Shown: positions 8,550 through 17,013, numbered from the stretch's first letter. The stretch is DNA of 26,424 bases from Negativibacillus sp. (GCA_020024325.1 JAHHTY010000028.1:1-26424); one strand, 5' to 3'. Notes: generated by a model from the letters alone, not told the origin. Made by a program: numbers and translations.

Positions 8550-10952
8550 TTAGTTCAGGTTCCAGATGTTGTGTGCATACTCGCCGATTGCACGGTCAGC
8601 ACAGAAATATCCTGATTGTGCAATGTTGTTCAGCGACATTTTCTGCCATTTGCTCTGGTCATTTTGATAGGTAGAAAATGCAAGTTTTCTGGTTTTATCG
8701 TAAGAATCAAAATCACGCAGAACCATATAAGGGTCGTTGTTTTTCAGAGAGTTTGCAATCTGCTCAAAGCCTTCTCCGGCAATGTTGCTGTTAATCATAT
8801 CAATTGCCTGTTTTAAAACAGGATTGCCAAGGTAGATTTCATTCGGGTAATAACCTTCGGCTTTCAGCTTGTTAACCTGAGGGGTATTCATACCAAAGAT
8901 AAAGATATTATCTTTGCCAACCGATTCGCCGATTTCTACATTTGCCCCGTCCCATGTGCCAAGGGTAACAGCACCGTTGAGCATCAGCTTCATGTTGCCG
9001 GTTCCCGAAGCTTCGGTTCCCGCAAGGGAAATTTGTTCGGAGATTTCGCTTGCAGGCATCAGCAGTTCGGACAGAGTTACACGGTAGTCTTCAAGATAAA
9101 CAATTTTCAGAATATCTTTGGTTTGTGGGTCGGATTCAATCATTTTGCCAAGGCAGCAGATAAACTTGATAATCTGTTTTGCCATATAGTAGCCCGGAGC
9201 TGCCTTTGCACCAAAGATAAAGGTGGTGGGCTGAATGTTTGCATGAGGATTATTTTTAATCTCATTGTATAAAGCAAGGATGTGCAAAGCATTCAGGTGC
9301 TGACGTTTATATTCGTGCAGACGTTTTACCTGTACATCAAACAGAGAATGAGGGTCGATTATCTGACCGGTATGCTCCTTAATGTAATCTGCAAAATCCT
9401 GTTTATTGTAAAGCTTTATTTTGCCCAGCTGCTGCAAAACCTGAGGGTCGTCCTGATATTTAAGCAGTTGCTGCATCTGTGGCATATCGTGCATAAAACC
9501 GTCACCAATCAGCTCTTTGATAAGGTTTGTCAGGCGAGGGTTTGACTGATACAGCCATCTTCTGGAAGCAATACCGTTAGTGACGTTGTGGAATTTGTAT
9601 GGCTGAACCTTGTAAAAATCGTGGAAAAGAGATTCTTTTAAGATATTGCTGTGCAGATTTGAAACACCGTTAACGCTGTGTGAACCGACGATGGACAGGT
9701 TTGCCATGCGAATTTGATGTTCCTGAATGATTGACATACGGGAAACGGTATAACCGTCCAGGTGGAACTGTTCGGAAAGCTGGCGACGAAAACGATTGTT
9801 AATTTCAACAATGATTTGGTAGATTCGTGGAAGCAGGGTGCGGAACATATCCTCATTCCAACATTCTAACGCTTCCTTCATAACAGTGTGGTTGGTGTAA
9901 GCAAAGGTGTTGTTGACAATGGTCCATGCTTTATCCCAAGGATAGCCGCATTCATCCAGCAAAATTCGCATCAATTCCGGGATAGCAAGGGCAGGGTGAG
10001 TATCGTTAATGTGAATTGCGTTTTTCTCGGCAAAGTTTTCGAGTGTTCCGTACACTTCCATGTGGCGACGTACAATATCGGATACAGAAGCTGCAACCAA
10101 GAAATACTGCTGGCGAAGGCGGAGGTCTTTTCCGGCAGGATGGTTGTCGTTTGGATACAGGATTTTGCTGATAACCTCTGCGTTGGAGTTTTGTCCCAGT
10201 GCGTGCAGATAATCTCCTCGGTTAAAAGCTTCCATGTCCAGAGCAGGTTGTTTTGCGCTCCATACACGAAGAACGCTGACACCTTTGCCGTCATATCCGG
10301 AAATCATAATGTCATAAGGAACTGCTTTAACGGAGGTGTAGTCTTTATGGAGCACATGATGATAGCCGTAATCCCAAAATTCTTCAATTCTGCCGCCAAA
10401 GTTTACATCAACGGCGTGTTCCGGAACACACTCCAGCCATACTTCACCGCCGGGCAGCCAGTTGTCGGGCAGCTCGGTCTGCCAACCGTCAATAATTTTT
10501 TGTTTAAAGATACCAAACTCATATAAAATCGAATAGCCCATTGCAGGATAACCGCAGGTTGCAAGTGCATCCATAAAGCAGGCAGCTAGTCTGCCAAGAC
10601 CGCCGTTTCCGAGACCTGCATCCGGCTCAAGCTCAAACAGGTTTTCCATTTTCACGTTCAGTTCATTTAAAGCCTGTTCAAATTCTGGAGCAAGCTCAAG
10701 ATTGTAGATGGAGTTTTTTAATGATCTGCCCAGCAAAAACTCCATACACAGATAGTAGGTTTGCTTGCGTCCCTTTGCGTTGCAGTCTGCCATAAAATGT
10801 CTGCGCTTTTCTTTAAGAATCTTGCGCACAATCGAGGCACAGGCTTTATAAAACACCTCGTCAGAGGCAAAGTTCAAAGAGGTGCCCATTGAGTCAATTT
10901 CTGCAAGAAGCATATTTTTGATCTGTTGGGAGGTAATTTTTGTTGTCTGCAT
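8550..10952 (-). CDS. glgP: Glycogen/alpha-glucan phosphorylase
   Basis: PLP-dependent enzyme that phosphorolyses alpha-1,4-glucan to glucose-1-phosphate. 800 aa, full length for the GlgP family. The N-terminal part contains LGRSLKNSIYNL and LGNGGLGRLAACFMDALAT, conserved glucan/phosphate-site stretches. The PLP-binding lysine is K655 in EASGTGNMK, followed by LNGAVTLGTWDGANVEI. The ATG start gives the usual N-terminus; the ribosome site is modest (AAAAGG about 12 nt away). It is the first gene of the glgP-GH13 operon. No glycogen-synthesis genes are present here, so whether the substrate is stored glycogen or imported maltodextrin cannot be decided. Confidence 0.97.
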   Translation of the reverse strand: MQTTKITSQQIKNMLLAEIDSMGTSLNFASDEVFYKACASIVRKILKEKRRHFMADCNAKGRKQTYYLCMEFLLGRSLKNSIYNLELAPEFEQALNELNVKMENLFELEPDAGLGNGGLGRLAACFMDALATCGYPAMGYSILYEFGIFKQKIIDGWQTELPDNWLPGGEVWLECVPEHAVDVNFGGRIEEFWDYGYHHVLHKDYTSVKAVPYDIMISGYDGKGVSVLRVWSAKQPALDMEAFNRGDYLHALGQNSNAEVISKILYPNDNHPAGKDLRLRQQYFLVAASVSDIVRRHMEVYGTLENFAEKNAIHINDTHPALAIPELMRILLDECGYPWDKAWTIVNNTFAYTNHTVMKEALECWNEDMFRTLLPRIYQIIVEINNRFRRQLSEQFHLDGYTVSRMSIIQEHQIRMANLSIVGSHSVNGVSNLHSNILKESLFHDFYKVQPYKFHNVTNGIASRRWLYQSNPRLTNLIKELIGDGFMHDMPQMQQLLKYQDDPQVLQQLGKIKLYNKQDFADYIKEHTGQIIDPHSLFDVQVKRLHEYKRQHLNALHILALYNEIKNNPHANIQPTTFIFGAKAAPGYYMAKQIIKFICCLGKMIESDPQTKDILKIVYLEDYRVTLSELLMPASEISEQISLAGTEASGTGNMKLMLNGAVTLGTWDGANVEIGESVGKDNIFIFGMNTPQVNKLKAEGYYPNEIYLGNPVLKQAIDMINSNIAGEGFEQIANSLKNNDPYMVLRDFDSYDKTRKLAFSTYQNDQSKWQKMSLNNIAQSGYFCADRAIGEYAHNIWNLN

Positions 10953-10972
10953 AAATATAGCCTACCTTTTCT

Positions 10973-11005
10973 CCGCACAAAAATCAAAAGAAGGAATCTG
11001 TGCGG
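10973..11005 (-). promoter_or_regulatory. Hairpin in glgP leader
   Basis: CCGCACA (10973-10979) pairs with TGTGCGG (10999-11005) around a 19-nt loop. In the glgP mRNA it would end about 20 nt before the start codon, beside the weak ribosome site. A regulatory role is possible but unproven. Confidence 0.3.
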
Positions 11006-11073
11006 GAAGAAACCCTCTGCAAAGTAATGCGAAAACCCAAATAAAAGGGGAACGAAAAATGTATCCCTGTTAA

Positions 11074-11102
11074 ATTATAGTATATAGAAGATTTGAAAAC
11101 AA
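11074..11102 (-). promoter_or_regulatory. Putative glgP promoter
   Basis: On the minus strand: TTGTTT (11102-11097), a 17-bp spacer and a consensus TATAAT (11079-11074). This implies an untranslated leader of roughly 115 nt. The 389-bp gap 10953-11341 otherwise holds the leader hairpin, a TGTCGGA/TCCGACA inverted repeat (11194-11220) and the zapA upstream region. Confidence 0.55.
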
Positions 11103-11272
11103 GAAAAATGAATGTAAAGAATTTTATTTATAGCAGGATTCACAGATTTTAAAGACCGAAATTTTCTGTCTATAAAAAAGCCTACAAGGATTTTGTCGGA
11201 TTTTCAATTCTTCTCCGACATTCTTTAACAGATGCAGCCGGATTGGACTTTACTTTAAGCATATAAATCATA

Positions 11273-11278
11273 TATAAT
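11273..11278 (+). promoter_or_regulatory. Putative -10 element upstream of zapA
   Basis: TATAAT 63 bp before the zapA start; the region 17 bp upstream (TTACTT) is a poor -35. Confidence 0.35.
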
Positions 11279-11341
11279 AAGAACAATGACAGAAAAATCA
11301 AAACAATGTTTTGAATTACATAAAAAGAAAGGGTGATTTGT

Positions 11342-11698
11342 ATGGCTGGACAGAATAAAATCAGAGTGGAAATTTGTGGGACCAGATATGTGATTTCTTC
11401 CAACGAGCGGACAGAATATGTCAAACGCCTTGCAAATACGATTGAAAATAAGGTAAAGAATATTATGGATTCCAGTCCAACCACTACATTGAATGATGCT
11501 TATTTTCTGACAATGCTGAGCTATGCGGATCTTTATGAAAAAAGCGAACAGAATGCAGACCATATTCGCAGCCAACTGACCGAATATCTGGAAGACTCCA
11601 CAAAAGCAAAGCTGGAGGTGGATGAGCTGAAAAAAGAAAATGAAAAGCTTCGTCGGGAGATAGAAATTCTTCGCCAAAATATCGGCAGAGAACATTGA
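11342..11698 (+). CDS. zapA: Cell division protein ZapA (possibly truncated by TGA)
   Basis: 118-aa protein of the ZapA family, which binds FtsZ and promotes bundling at the division ring. The N-terminal beta segment (NKIRVEICGTRYVIS) and the following helices (EYVKRLANTIENKV..., DAYFLTMLSYADLYEK) are typical, and the C-terminal part (about 75-115) is a charged coiled coil. The ATG at 11342 is preferred over the GTG at 11333 because AAAGGG sits 8 nt before it. The TGA at 11696-11698 is the only TGA stop among the annotated genes here, and the frame continues open for 44 codons (see 11699-11833). zapA followed by a U32 gene is a familiar order in Clostridia. Confidence 0.88.
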   Translation: MAGQNKIRVEICGTRYVISSNERTEYVKRLANTIENKVKNIMDSSPTTTLNDAYFLTMLSYADLYEKSEQNADHIRSQLTEYLEDSTKAKLEVDELKKENEKLRREIEILRQNIGREH

Positions 11699-11833
11699 AG
11701 GAGTCCACTGGAAGATGCAGAGTTTGCAACGATGGACGGACTGCTCTTTCAGCCTGAAGAGGGCACGACCAACGACTATGGTGAAGACGAATATGAGTAC
11801 GATTACTCGCAGGAAGATTCTGCCAAAGAATAA
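11699..11833 (+). other. In-frame acidic extension after the zapA TGA
   Basis: Directly after the zapA TGA the same frame stays open for 44 codons to a TAA at 11831. The product would begin RSPLEDAEFATMDGLLFQPE and end in an acidic, tyrosine-rich stretch (DYGEDEYEYDYSQED). Codon use looks like the neighbouring genes. It fills the gap almost exactly: the next gene starts 24 bp after the TAA. A separate 32-residue protein from the ATG at 11732 is possible, but I see no ribosome site for it. More likely it is the original ZapA tail, cut off by a nonsense change or base-call error, or reached by readthrough. Confidence 0.45.
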
Positions 11834-11857
11834 AAACCTCACAGAAAGGTACGGTTA

Positions 11858-12358
11858 ATGAAAATGGAATATCGGTTTCGTGCTGCACAGGAGCAGGATG
11901 TGGACAGCATTATCGAGATAATCAAGGACAGAATTAAATGGATGGATCAAAAACAGCTTCATCAGTGGAACAAAACCGATTATATGAAGCAGTACCCAAG
12001 AGAATATTTTCTAAGGCGTGTGCGTGCAGGAGAATTTTATCTTGTTTGCAACAACGGCGGAGAGCCGATGGGAGCAATCGCATTGTTAACCGAGGACCCA
12101 CGCTGGAAAGATGATGAACCAAAACCATGTTATTATGCACATCATCTTGCAGCAAAACGTTCTGCACACGGAGCAGGCAGAGCGTTGCTTATGTTTTGTG
12201 AACAATTTGCAAAAGAACAAGGGAAGGTGGCAATCCGTTTAGATTGTCAGAAAGGCAACGATCGCCTCAATGATTTTTATGCACAGCTGGGCTATCAATA
12301 TGTTGCCCCAATGAAAGAAGATAATTACGAAGGAATAAAAAGGGAAAAGCAGTTATAA
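11858..12358 (+). CDS. GNAT family N-acetyltransferase
   Basis: 166-aa single-domain GNAT predicted to use acetyl-CoA. Motif A is at about 102-120 (HHLAAKRSAHGAGRALLMF; the loop HGAGRA contacts the pyrophosphate of CoA), and the C-terminal region (RLDCQKGNDRLNDFYAQLGY) is the typical substrate-side helix and strand. The ATG has AAAGG 8 nt upstream; a second Met two codons later is an alternative. The acceptor is unknown. It sits between zapA and the U32 gene and is followed by a terminator-like hairpin. Confidence 0.85.
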   Translation: MKMEYRFRAAQEQDVDSIIEIIKDRIKWMDQKQLHQWNKTDYMKQYPREYFLRRVRAGEFYLVCNNGGEPMGAIALLTEDPRWKDDEPKPCYYAHHLAAKRSAHGAGRALLMFCEQFAKEQGKVAIRLDCQKGNDRLNDFYAQLGYQYVAPMKEDNYEGIKREKQL

Positions 12359-12377
12359 TTGCTTAAAAACAGACATG

Positions 12378-12409
12378 AAAACGGGGAGGGAGTTTGCCCT
12401 CCCTGTTTT
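12378..12409 (+). terminator. Terminator-like hairpin between GNAT and U32 gene
   Basis: A 13-bp stem (12378-12390 with 12397-12409, one G-U pair) around AGTTTG, ending in TTTT. The U-run is short and the next gene begins 27 bp on with no obvious promoter, so it probably attenuates rather than blocks read-through. Confidence 0.7.
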
Positions 12410-12435
12410 GGACTGCTGAAAAGTTAGGAGATTGT

Positions 12436-14499
12436 ATGAATAAGATAGAGATACTTGCTCCGGCAGGAAATCTGGACAGCCTGCTTGCCGGAGTGCACAG
12501 CGGTGCTGATGCGGTTTATTTTGGTATCGGTGAACTGAATGCACGCAGAAATGCAAAGAATTTTGACGAGGATTCTTTGAGGGAAGCATCCCGTATCTGC
12601 AAAGAGCGTGGAGTGAAAATGCACATGACGGTGAATACAATGGTGTATGACCGTGAATATGATGCAGTAATGCGTACTCTGGAACTTGCCTGCAAATATG
12701 GAGTGGATGCCTTGATTGTGCAGGATTTGGGGGTAGCGGGGATTGTGCGTCAAGCAGCACCGGAAATGAAAATGCACGCTTCCACCCAGCTGACAGTACA
12801 TAATGTTTCGGGAGCTTGGCAGGCAAAGGAATTGGGATTTTCCCGTGTTGTACTTGCCCGTGAGATGAGCCGTGAAGAAATTTTGCAGGTGACAAAACAA
12901 GTTCCAATCGAAACCGAGGTCTTTGTTCATGGCGCGCTTTGTATGTGCGTTTCGGGACAGTGTTATATGAGTTCGGTAATCGGGGAACGCAGCGGAAACC
13001 GTGGGTTGTGTGCGCAGCCTTGCCGTCTGCCGTTTGCAAGTAAAAGAAAAGGCGACAGCGGTTACGCACTTTCCTTAAAAGATTTAAGTCTTGCAGACCG
13101 TGTTCGTGAGCTTGTGGCGTTGGGGGTAAGTTCCTTTAAGATTGAAGGCAGAATGAAGCGTCCGGAGTATGTAGCAGCAGCAGTCAGCCAGTTTAAACAG
13201 GCATTGCAGGGAGCACAGGCGGATATTGACCTGATGGCAGCTGTATTCTCACGCAGTGGTTTTACACAAGGATATTTTGACGGAAAAACAGGAATCGAAA
13301 TGTTTGGAACACGTCAAAAAGAGGATGTATTGGCAGGGCAAAAAGTTTTGAAAAAGTTAAGCGATGCAGCATCCAAAGATGTTTTAAGAGTGGGAGTAGA
13401 CCTTTCTTTTTGCATGAAGGCAGATAATCCGGTTAGTTTAACTGCCGATGACCGAGAGGGACACCGCGTTACTGTAACAGGAGAGCTGCCGCAGCAGGCC
13501 ATCAATCGCCCGACAGATGAAGAACTGGTACGCCGCAGCATGGAAAAAACAGGCGGAACTTTCTACTATCTCAATTCCTTAAACACTGAGATTCAGGATG
13601 GACTGGTTTACCCCGCTTCTCAGATGAATTTGCTTAGAAGAAATGCTCTGGAAGAACTGACAGAACAGCGTGGAAAAATTGTTCCGATACCGTTTTATAA
13701 AGTACAGCGTGAACAGCCACAGCCACACAAACCAAAAACAATGCAGCTTCGGGCACAGGTGCGTCAAATTTCCCAGTTGACACCACAGCTGTGCGAACAA
13801 TGTGAGTTGCTGATTGTGCCGCTTGATGAAATTTTGAGAAACGCACAGGCATTGCCAAAAGAGTTTATTTCTAAAATTGCGGTTTCCATCCCTCGCGTTG
13901 TGTTTGGTGATGATGTTAAAGAGCTTACGGAACGCTTGAGCGAGTGTAAACGTTTAGGGATTAACCACCTTTCTACCGGGAATTTGGGCGGAGTACATCT
14001 GGGCAAAAACCTTGGATTTACCATACATGGCGAATATGGGCTGAATGTTGCAAACAGCGGCTGCCTTTGGGAATATCAAAAATTGGGGGTTTCGGATTGT
14101 CTGCTTTCTTTTGAGCTGTCAATGTCAAGGGCAAGAGCAATCGGCAAAGAGCTGCCCAGAGGAATTTTTATTTATGGAAAACTTCCGTTGATGGTTACCA
14201 GAAATTGCCCGATTCGTCTGAGCGGCTGCAAAGACTGCAAGGGATTCGGCACACTGGAAGATCGAAAAAAAGAAGTGTTTGAGGTTCGCTGTACATCAAG
14301 AAAATATTCCGAAATCTTTAACAGCAAGCCGTTGTATCTTGCAGATAAGCCAGAAGAACTTCAGGGTTTTGATTATGGTCTGCTTTACTTTACCTCGGAA
14401 GGGGCAAAGCAGATAGATAAGATTTTGCTGCGTTACACAACAACACACGAGCCCATGGAAAACATCACAAGAGGGCTGTATTACAGAAACGTAAAATAG
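12436..14499 (+). CDS. U32 family protein, RlhA-like (DUF3656)
   Basis: 687 aa. U32 proteins were first described as peptidases; long members with a C-terminal DUF3656 region include RlhA, which hydroxylates 23S rRNA C2501. The family signature EVFVHGALCMCVSGQC lies at 161-176, and cysteines C169, C176, C192 and C196 match a likely iron-sulfur cluster. A second cluster, C591, C598 and C601 (CPIRLSGCKDC), lies near the C-terminus. I place the start at the ATG at 12436 (TAGGAG 5 nt upstream); a longer frame from 12394 would begin inside the terminator hairpin. dut follows after 10 bp. rRNA hydroxylation is the best guess; peptidase activity is less likely. Confidence 0.88.
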   Translation: MNKIEILAPAGNLDSLLAGVHSGADAVYFGIGELNARRNAKNFDEDSLREASRICKERGVKMHMTVNTMVYDREYDAVMRTLELACKYGVDALIVQDLGVAGIVRQAAPEMKMHASTQLTVHNVSGAWQAKELGFSRVVLAREMSREEILQVTKQVPIETEVFVHGALCMCVSGQCYMSSVIGERSGNRGLCAQPCRLPFASKRKGDSGYALSLKDLSLADRVRELVALGVSSFKIEGRMKRPEYVAAAVSQFKQALQGAQADIDLMAAVFSRSGFTQGYFDGKTGIEMFGTRQKEDVLAGQKVLKKLSDAASKDVLRVGVDLSFCMKADNPVSLTADDREGHRVTVTGELPQQAINRPTDEELVRRSMEKTGGTFYYLNSLNTEIQDGLVYPASQMNLLRRNALEELTEQRGKIVPIPFYKVQREQPQPHKPKTMQLRAQVRQISQLTPQLCEQCELLIVPLDEILRNAQALPKEFISKIAVSIPRVVFGDDVKELTERLSECKRLGINHLSTGNLGGVHLGKNLGFTIHGEYGLNVANSGCLWEYQKLGVSDCLLSFELSMSRARAIGKELPRGIFIYGKLPLMVTRNCPIRLSGCKDCKGFGTLEDRKKEVFEVRCTSRKYSEIFNSKPLYLADKPEELQGFDYGLLYFTSEGAKQIDKILLRYTTTHEPMENITRGLYYRNVK

Positions 14500-14509
14500 G
14501 AGAATTTTT

Positions 14510-14950
14510 ATGTCAATCTTAAAAATAAAACGAGTAAGAGAAGAGGCACTTTTGCCACACCGCGCAACCGATGGCAGTGCAGGGTATGACTTATACGCTT
14601 GCCTTGACAAAGCATTGACCATCGAAGCAGGAACTGTGGCAAAAGTGCCGACCGGAATTGCCATTGAGCTGGAAAGCAGTGCTTATGCAGCATTTGTTTT
14701 TGCCCGCAGCTCGATGGGAACAAAGTATGGTGTTGTCCCAGCCAATGCCGTTGGAGTTATTGATTCGGATTATCGTGGGGAGGTTTGCGTGTTTTTACGC
14801 AACCATTCGGACACGGCTTATACAGTGCAGCCGCAGGACCGTGTGGCACAGCTGATTGTGATGCCGGTGGAGCTGCCGGAGCTTATTGAGGTGGAGGAAC
14901 TTTCCGATACACAGCGGGGTCAGGGAGGATTTGGCTCTACCGGGAAATAG
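14510..14950 (+). CDS. dut: dUTP diphosphatase
   Basis: Trimeric dUTPase that hydrolyses dUTP to dUMP and PPi, keeping uracil out of DNA and supplying dTMP synthesis. 146 aa with all five motifs: DGSAGYDLYA (21-30), ARSSMG (65-70), NAVGVIDSDYRGEV (79-92, catalytic D85 and Y88), DRVAQLIV (110-117) and RGQGGFGSTG (136-145, the mobile C-terminal arm). GGAG overlaps the end of the U32 gene and lies 7 nt before the ATG, consistent with co-transcription with that gene and with maf, 26 bp downstream. Confidence 0.97.
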   Translation: MSILKIKRVREEALLPHRATDGSAGYDLYACLDKALTIEAGTVAKVPTGIAIELESSAYAAFVFARSSMGTKYGVVPANAVGVIDSDYRGEVCVFLRNHSDTAYTVQPQDRVAQLIVMPVELPELIEVEELSDTQRGQGGFGSTGK

Positions 14951-14976
14951 GAGCAGAAAAGAAGAGGAGAGAAAAA

Positions 14977-15543
14977 ATGAAGTTAGTGTTAGCCTCACAG
15001 TCCCCTCGAAGAAGGGAACTGCTTAGTGTCATTCAAAAAGACTTTACTGTACAGGCAAGTTGTGCCGAGGAAAATATCCCGGATGGATTGACAGCTTGTG
15101 AAGCAGTAATGTATCTTGCAAAGATAAAAGCAGAGCAGGTTGCAGAACAGATTGCCCGACAAGATGACTTGCAGGTGGTTATCGGTGCAGACACCGTTGT
15201 AGTGCTGGACGGGGAAATTATGGGTAAGCCAAAAGACCATGATGATTGTGTTAGAATGATAACCGCTTTGTCGGGAAGAGAGCACGAAGTATATACCGGT
15301 GTAGCCATTGTAGCAAATGGAAAGACAGAATCGTTTTATGAAAAGACCACCGTGCGCTTCCTTCAATTAACTTTAGAGGAAATAAACTGGTATGCCTCAC
15401 TTTCTGAACCATACGATAAGGCAGGAGCCTATGGAATACAGGGATACGGCAGCTTGTTGATTGAGGGAATCTGCGGAGATTACTTTAATGTGATGGGGCT
15501 TCCCGTGGCTGCTTTAAACAGACGTTTAAAAAAATATATGTAG
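14977..15543 (+). CDS. maf: Maf nucleoside-triphosphate pyrophosphatase
   Basis: 188-aa Maf protein, a house-cleaning enzyme that converts dTTP/UTP or modified pyrimidine triphosphates to monophosphates. Key segments are LASQSPRRREL (5-15), IGADTVV (69-75, D72), GKPKD (83-87), KAGAYGIQG and GDYFNVMGLP. GAGGAGAG lies about 6 nt before the ATG. Placement between dut and mreB matches the maf-mreBCD order known from Bacillus and Clostridia, without a radC between them. Together with dut it forms a nucleotide-sanitation pair. Confidence 0.95.
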   Translation: MKLVLASQSPRRRELLSVIQKDFTVQASCAEENIPDGLTACEAVMYLAKIKAEQVAEQIARQDDLQVVIGADTVVVLDGEIMGKPKDHDDCVRMITALSGREHEVYTGVAIVANGKTESFYEKTTVRFLQLTLEEINWYASLSEPYDKAGAYGIQGYGSLLIEGICGDYFNVMGLPVAALNRRLKKYM

Positions 15544-15700
15544 TCAAAAAATCAGTGTAAAAACAGCGATTATGACCTTCTGAAAGCGACAAAACACAGC
15601 AGTCTTTGGCGATTTTAGACAGAGAATCATGCAACAGATATACCGAGTTGGTACAAATATCGTAATTTTTTCACCCTTACAAAAAATTCAAAAAATCCTG

Positions 15701-15729
15701 TTGAGATTAAGAGGTTTTCGGGTTATAAT
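15701..15729 (+). promoter_or_regulatory. Strong SigA-type promoter for the mre operon
   Basis: TTGAGA (15701-15706), exactly 17 bp, then TATAAT (15724-15729). It lies in the 357-bp gap between maf and mreB and implies a leader of about 165 nt. The remainder of the gap (15544-15700) shows nothing I can name. Confidence 0.75.
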
Positions 15730-15742
15730 ATATAGGATAATG

Positions 15743-15779
15743 TACTCGGTCTGACTTTTTTTGACAAAACAGCCGAGTA
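15743..15779 (+). promoter_or_regulatory. Leader hairpin near the 5' end of mreB mRNA
   Basis: TACTCGG (15743-15749) pairs with CCGAGTA (15773-15779), and CTG/CAG continues the stem across a one-base bulge. It lies close to the predicted transcription start and could protect the 5' end; its role is unknown. Confidence 0.4.
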
Positions 15780-15900
15780 GTAAAACAAAAGACAACTCAA
15801 TTTGAGAATGGATAGACAAAGCGGTTTGATGGGGAAGACACAAAGGGATTTATAAAAGTTAAAATGCCGCTGGTTACGATTTTGGCAGGAGGAAAAATTT

Positions 15901-16917
15901 ATGTTCGGAAAAGATATTGGAATCGACTTGGGTACAGCAAATACTCTGGTGTTTATGAAGGGAAAAGGTATCATTATGCGTGAGCCGTCGGTGGTTGCGG
16001 TAGATACCAGAAACTATACTGTAAAGTATGTCGGACAGGAAGCAAAGGATGTTATCGGAAGAACTCCGGGTTCCATTGTTGCAGTAAGACCATTGAAAGA
16101 CGGTGTTATTGCCGATTTTGACATCACTGCAAGTATGCTTCAGATTTTTATTAAAAAGGCTTGCAACAATTCCATTTTTGCTCGTCCGAGAGTTGTAATC
16201 TGCATTCCGTCCGGTGTTACAGCAGTAGAACGCCGCGCAGTAAAAGAAGCATCTCTGAAGGCAGGAGCTCGTCAGGTAGCAATTATTGAAGAGCCAATGG
16301 CTGCCGCAATTGGTGCGGGACTGCCTGTTGCAGAGGCTACCGGAAGCATGATTGTAGATATCGGCGGCGGTACCAGTGAAGTTGCGGTAATTTCTTTGGG
16401 CGGCATCGTTGCTTCCCGTTCTGTAAGAGTGGGCGGCGATGAGTTTGATTCTGCTATCATCCAGTATATTAAGAAAAAATATAATCTCCTGATTGGTGAC
16501 CGTACCGCAGAAAATATTAAGATTCAAATTGGCTCTGCATACCCTTATGAAAACGAAGAACCAATGGAAATTAAAGGAAGAAACCTGGTAGACGGTCTGC
16601 CCAAAAATATGATGCTGCATCCGGACGAAGTTCGTGAAGCACTCGCAGATTCTGTTTTGTCGGTGCTGGATGCAATCCGTACCACTTTGGAAAGAACACC
16701 ACCGGAACTGTCTGCCGATATTATCGATCACGGAATTACCCTGACCGGTGGCGGTGCATTACTTAAAGGGCTGGATCAGCTTATTTCCAAAGAAACAGGT
16801 ATGCCGGTTCAGGTTGCAGAAGATCCGCTGGATTGCGTTGCGGCAGGTACCGGAAAACTTTTGGAAAACTTGAGTACCATGAAGGAACTGCTCTCTGACG
16901 ACGACTCTAAATATTAA
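15901..16917 (+). CDS. mreB: Rod shape-determining protein MreB
   Basis: Bacterial actin homologue that forms membrane-associated filaments guiding side-wall peptidoglycan synthesis. 338 aa, standard length. ATP-binding segments of the actin fold are present: GIDLGTANTLVF near the N-terminus, VDIGGGTSEVAVISLGGIV (phosphate 2, about 157-175) and LTGGGALLKGLDQLI (adenosine, about 281-295). An AGGAGG-like site precedes the ATG by about 9 nt. It is the first gene of mreB-mreC-mreD-PBP2. A terminator-like hairpin follows it, suggesting MreB is made in excess over the membrane partners. Confidence 0.98.
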   Translation: MFGKDIGIDLGTANTLVFMKGKGIIMREPSVVAVDTRNYTVKYVGQEAKDVIGRTPGSIVAVRPLKDGVIADFDITASMLQIFIKKACNNSIFARPRVVICIPSGVTAVERRAVKEASLKAGARQVAIIEEPMAAAIGAGLPVAEATGSMIVDIGGGTSEVAVISLGGIVASRSVRVGGDEFDSAIIQYIKKKYNLLIGDRTAENIKIQIGSAYPYENEEPMEIKGRNLVDGLPKNMMLHPDEVREALADSVLSVLDAIRTTLERTPPELSADIIDHGITLTGGGALLKGLDQLISKETGMPVQVAEDPLDCVAAGTGKLLENLSTMKELLSDDDSKY

Positions 16918-16930
16918 CAGTCTTTCAAAT

Positions 16931-16980
16931 GGCTGCCGGCGGAATTTTGACTTTCAGTCCGCAGGCAGCCTTCTGTTTTT
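16931..16980 (+). terminator. Intrinsic-terminator-like hairpin between mreB and mreC
   Basis: GGCTGCC-G-GCGGA (16931-16943) pairs with TCCGC-A-GGCAGCC (16958-16970), 12 base pairs with one mismatch, followed by TTCTGTTTTT. It lies 13 bp after the mreB stop and 33 bp before mreC, inside the operon. Confidence 0.8.
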
Positions 16981-17013
16981 CTACAATATATCATCAAGGA
17001 GGAAAACAACAAG

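Noticed and set aside
9888..10526. 212-codon plus-strand open frame opposite glgP
   Set aside because: Antisense shadow of a well-supported glgP with no recognisable motifs.
11194..11220. TGTCGGA/TCCGACA inverted repeat upstream of zapA as a terminator
   Set aside because: Only 7 bp with a 13-nt loop and a weak TTCTTT tail; glgP is transcribed away from it, so no gene needs it.
11715..11858. 47-codon frame with AAGGAG upstream, overlapping the zapA tail in another frame
   Set aside because: The product looks like an out-of-frame shadow (many Arg/Thr/Lys, no pattern), while the zapA frame gives a coherent acidic tail.
12394..12435. Upstream start extending the U32 protein by 14 residues
   Set aside because: It begins inside the terminator hairpin and lacks a ribosome site; the ATG at 12436 has TAGGAG and the family N-terminus.
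15874..16731. 285-codon minus-strand open frame opposite mreB
   Set aside because: Antisense shadow of mreB, rich in Cys, Asn and His as expected for a wrong-strand frame.
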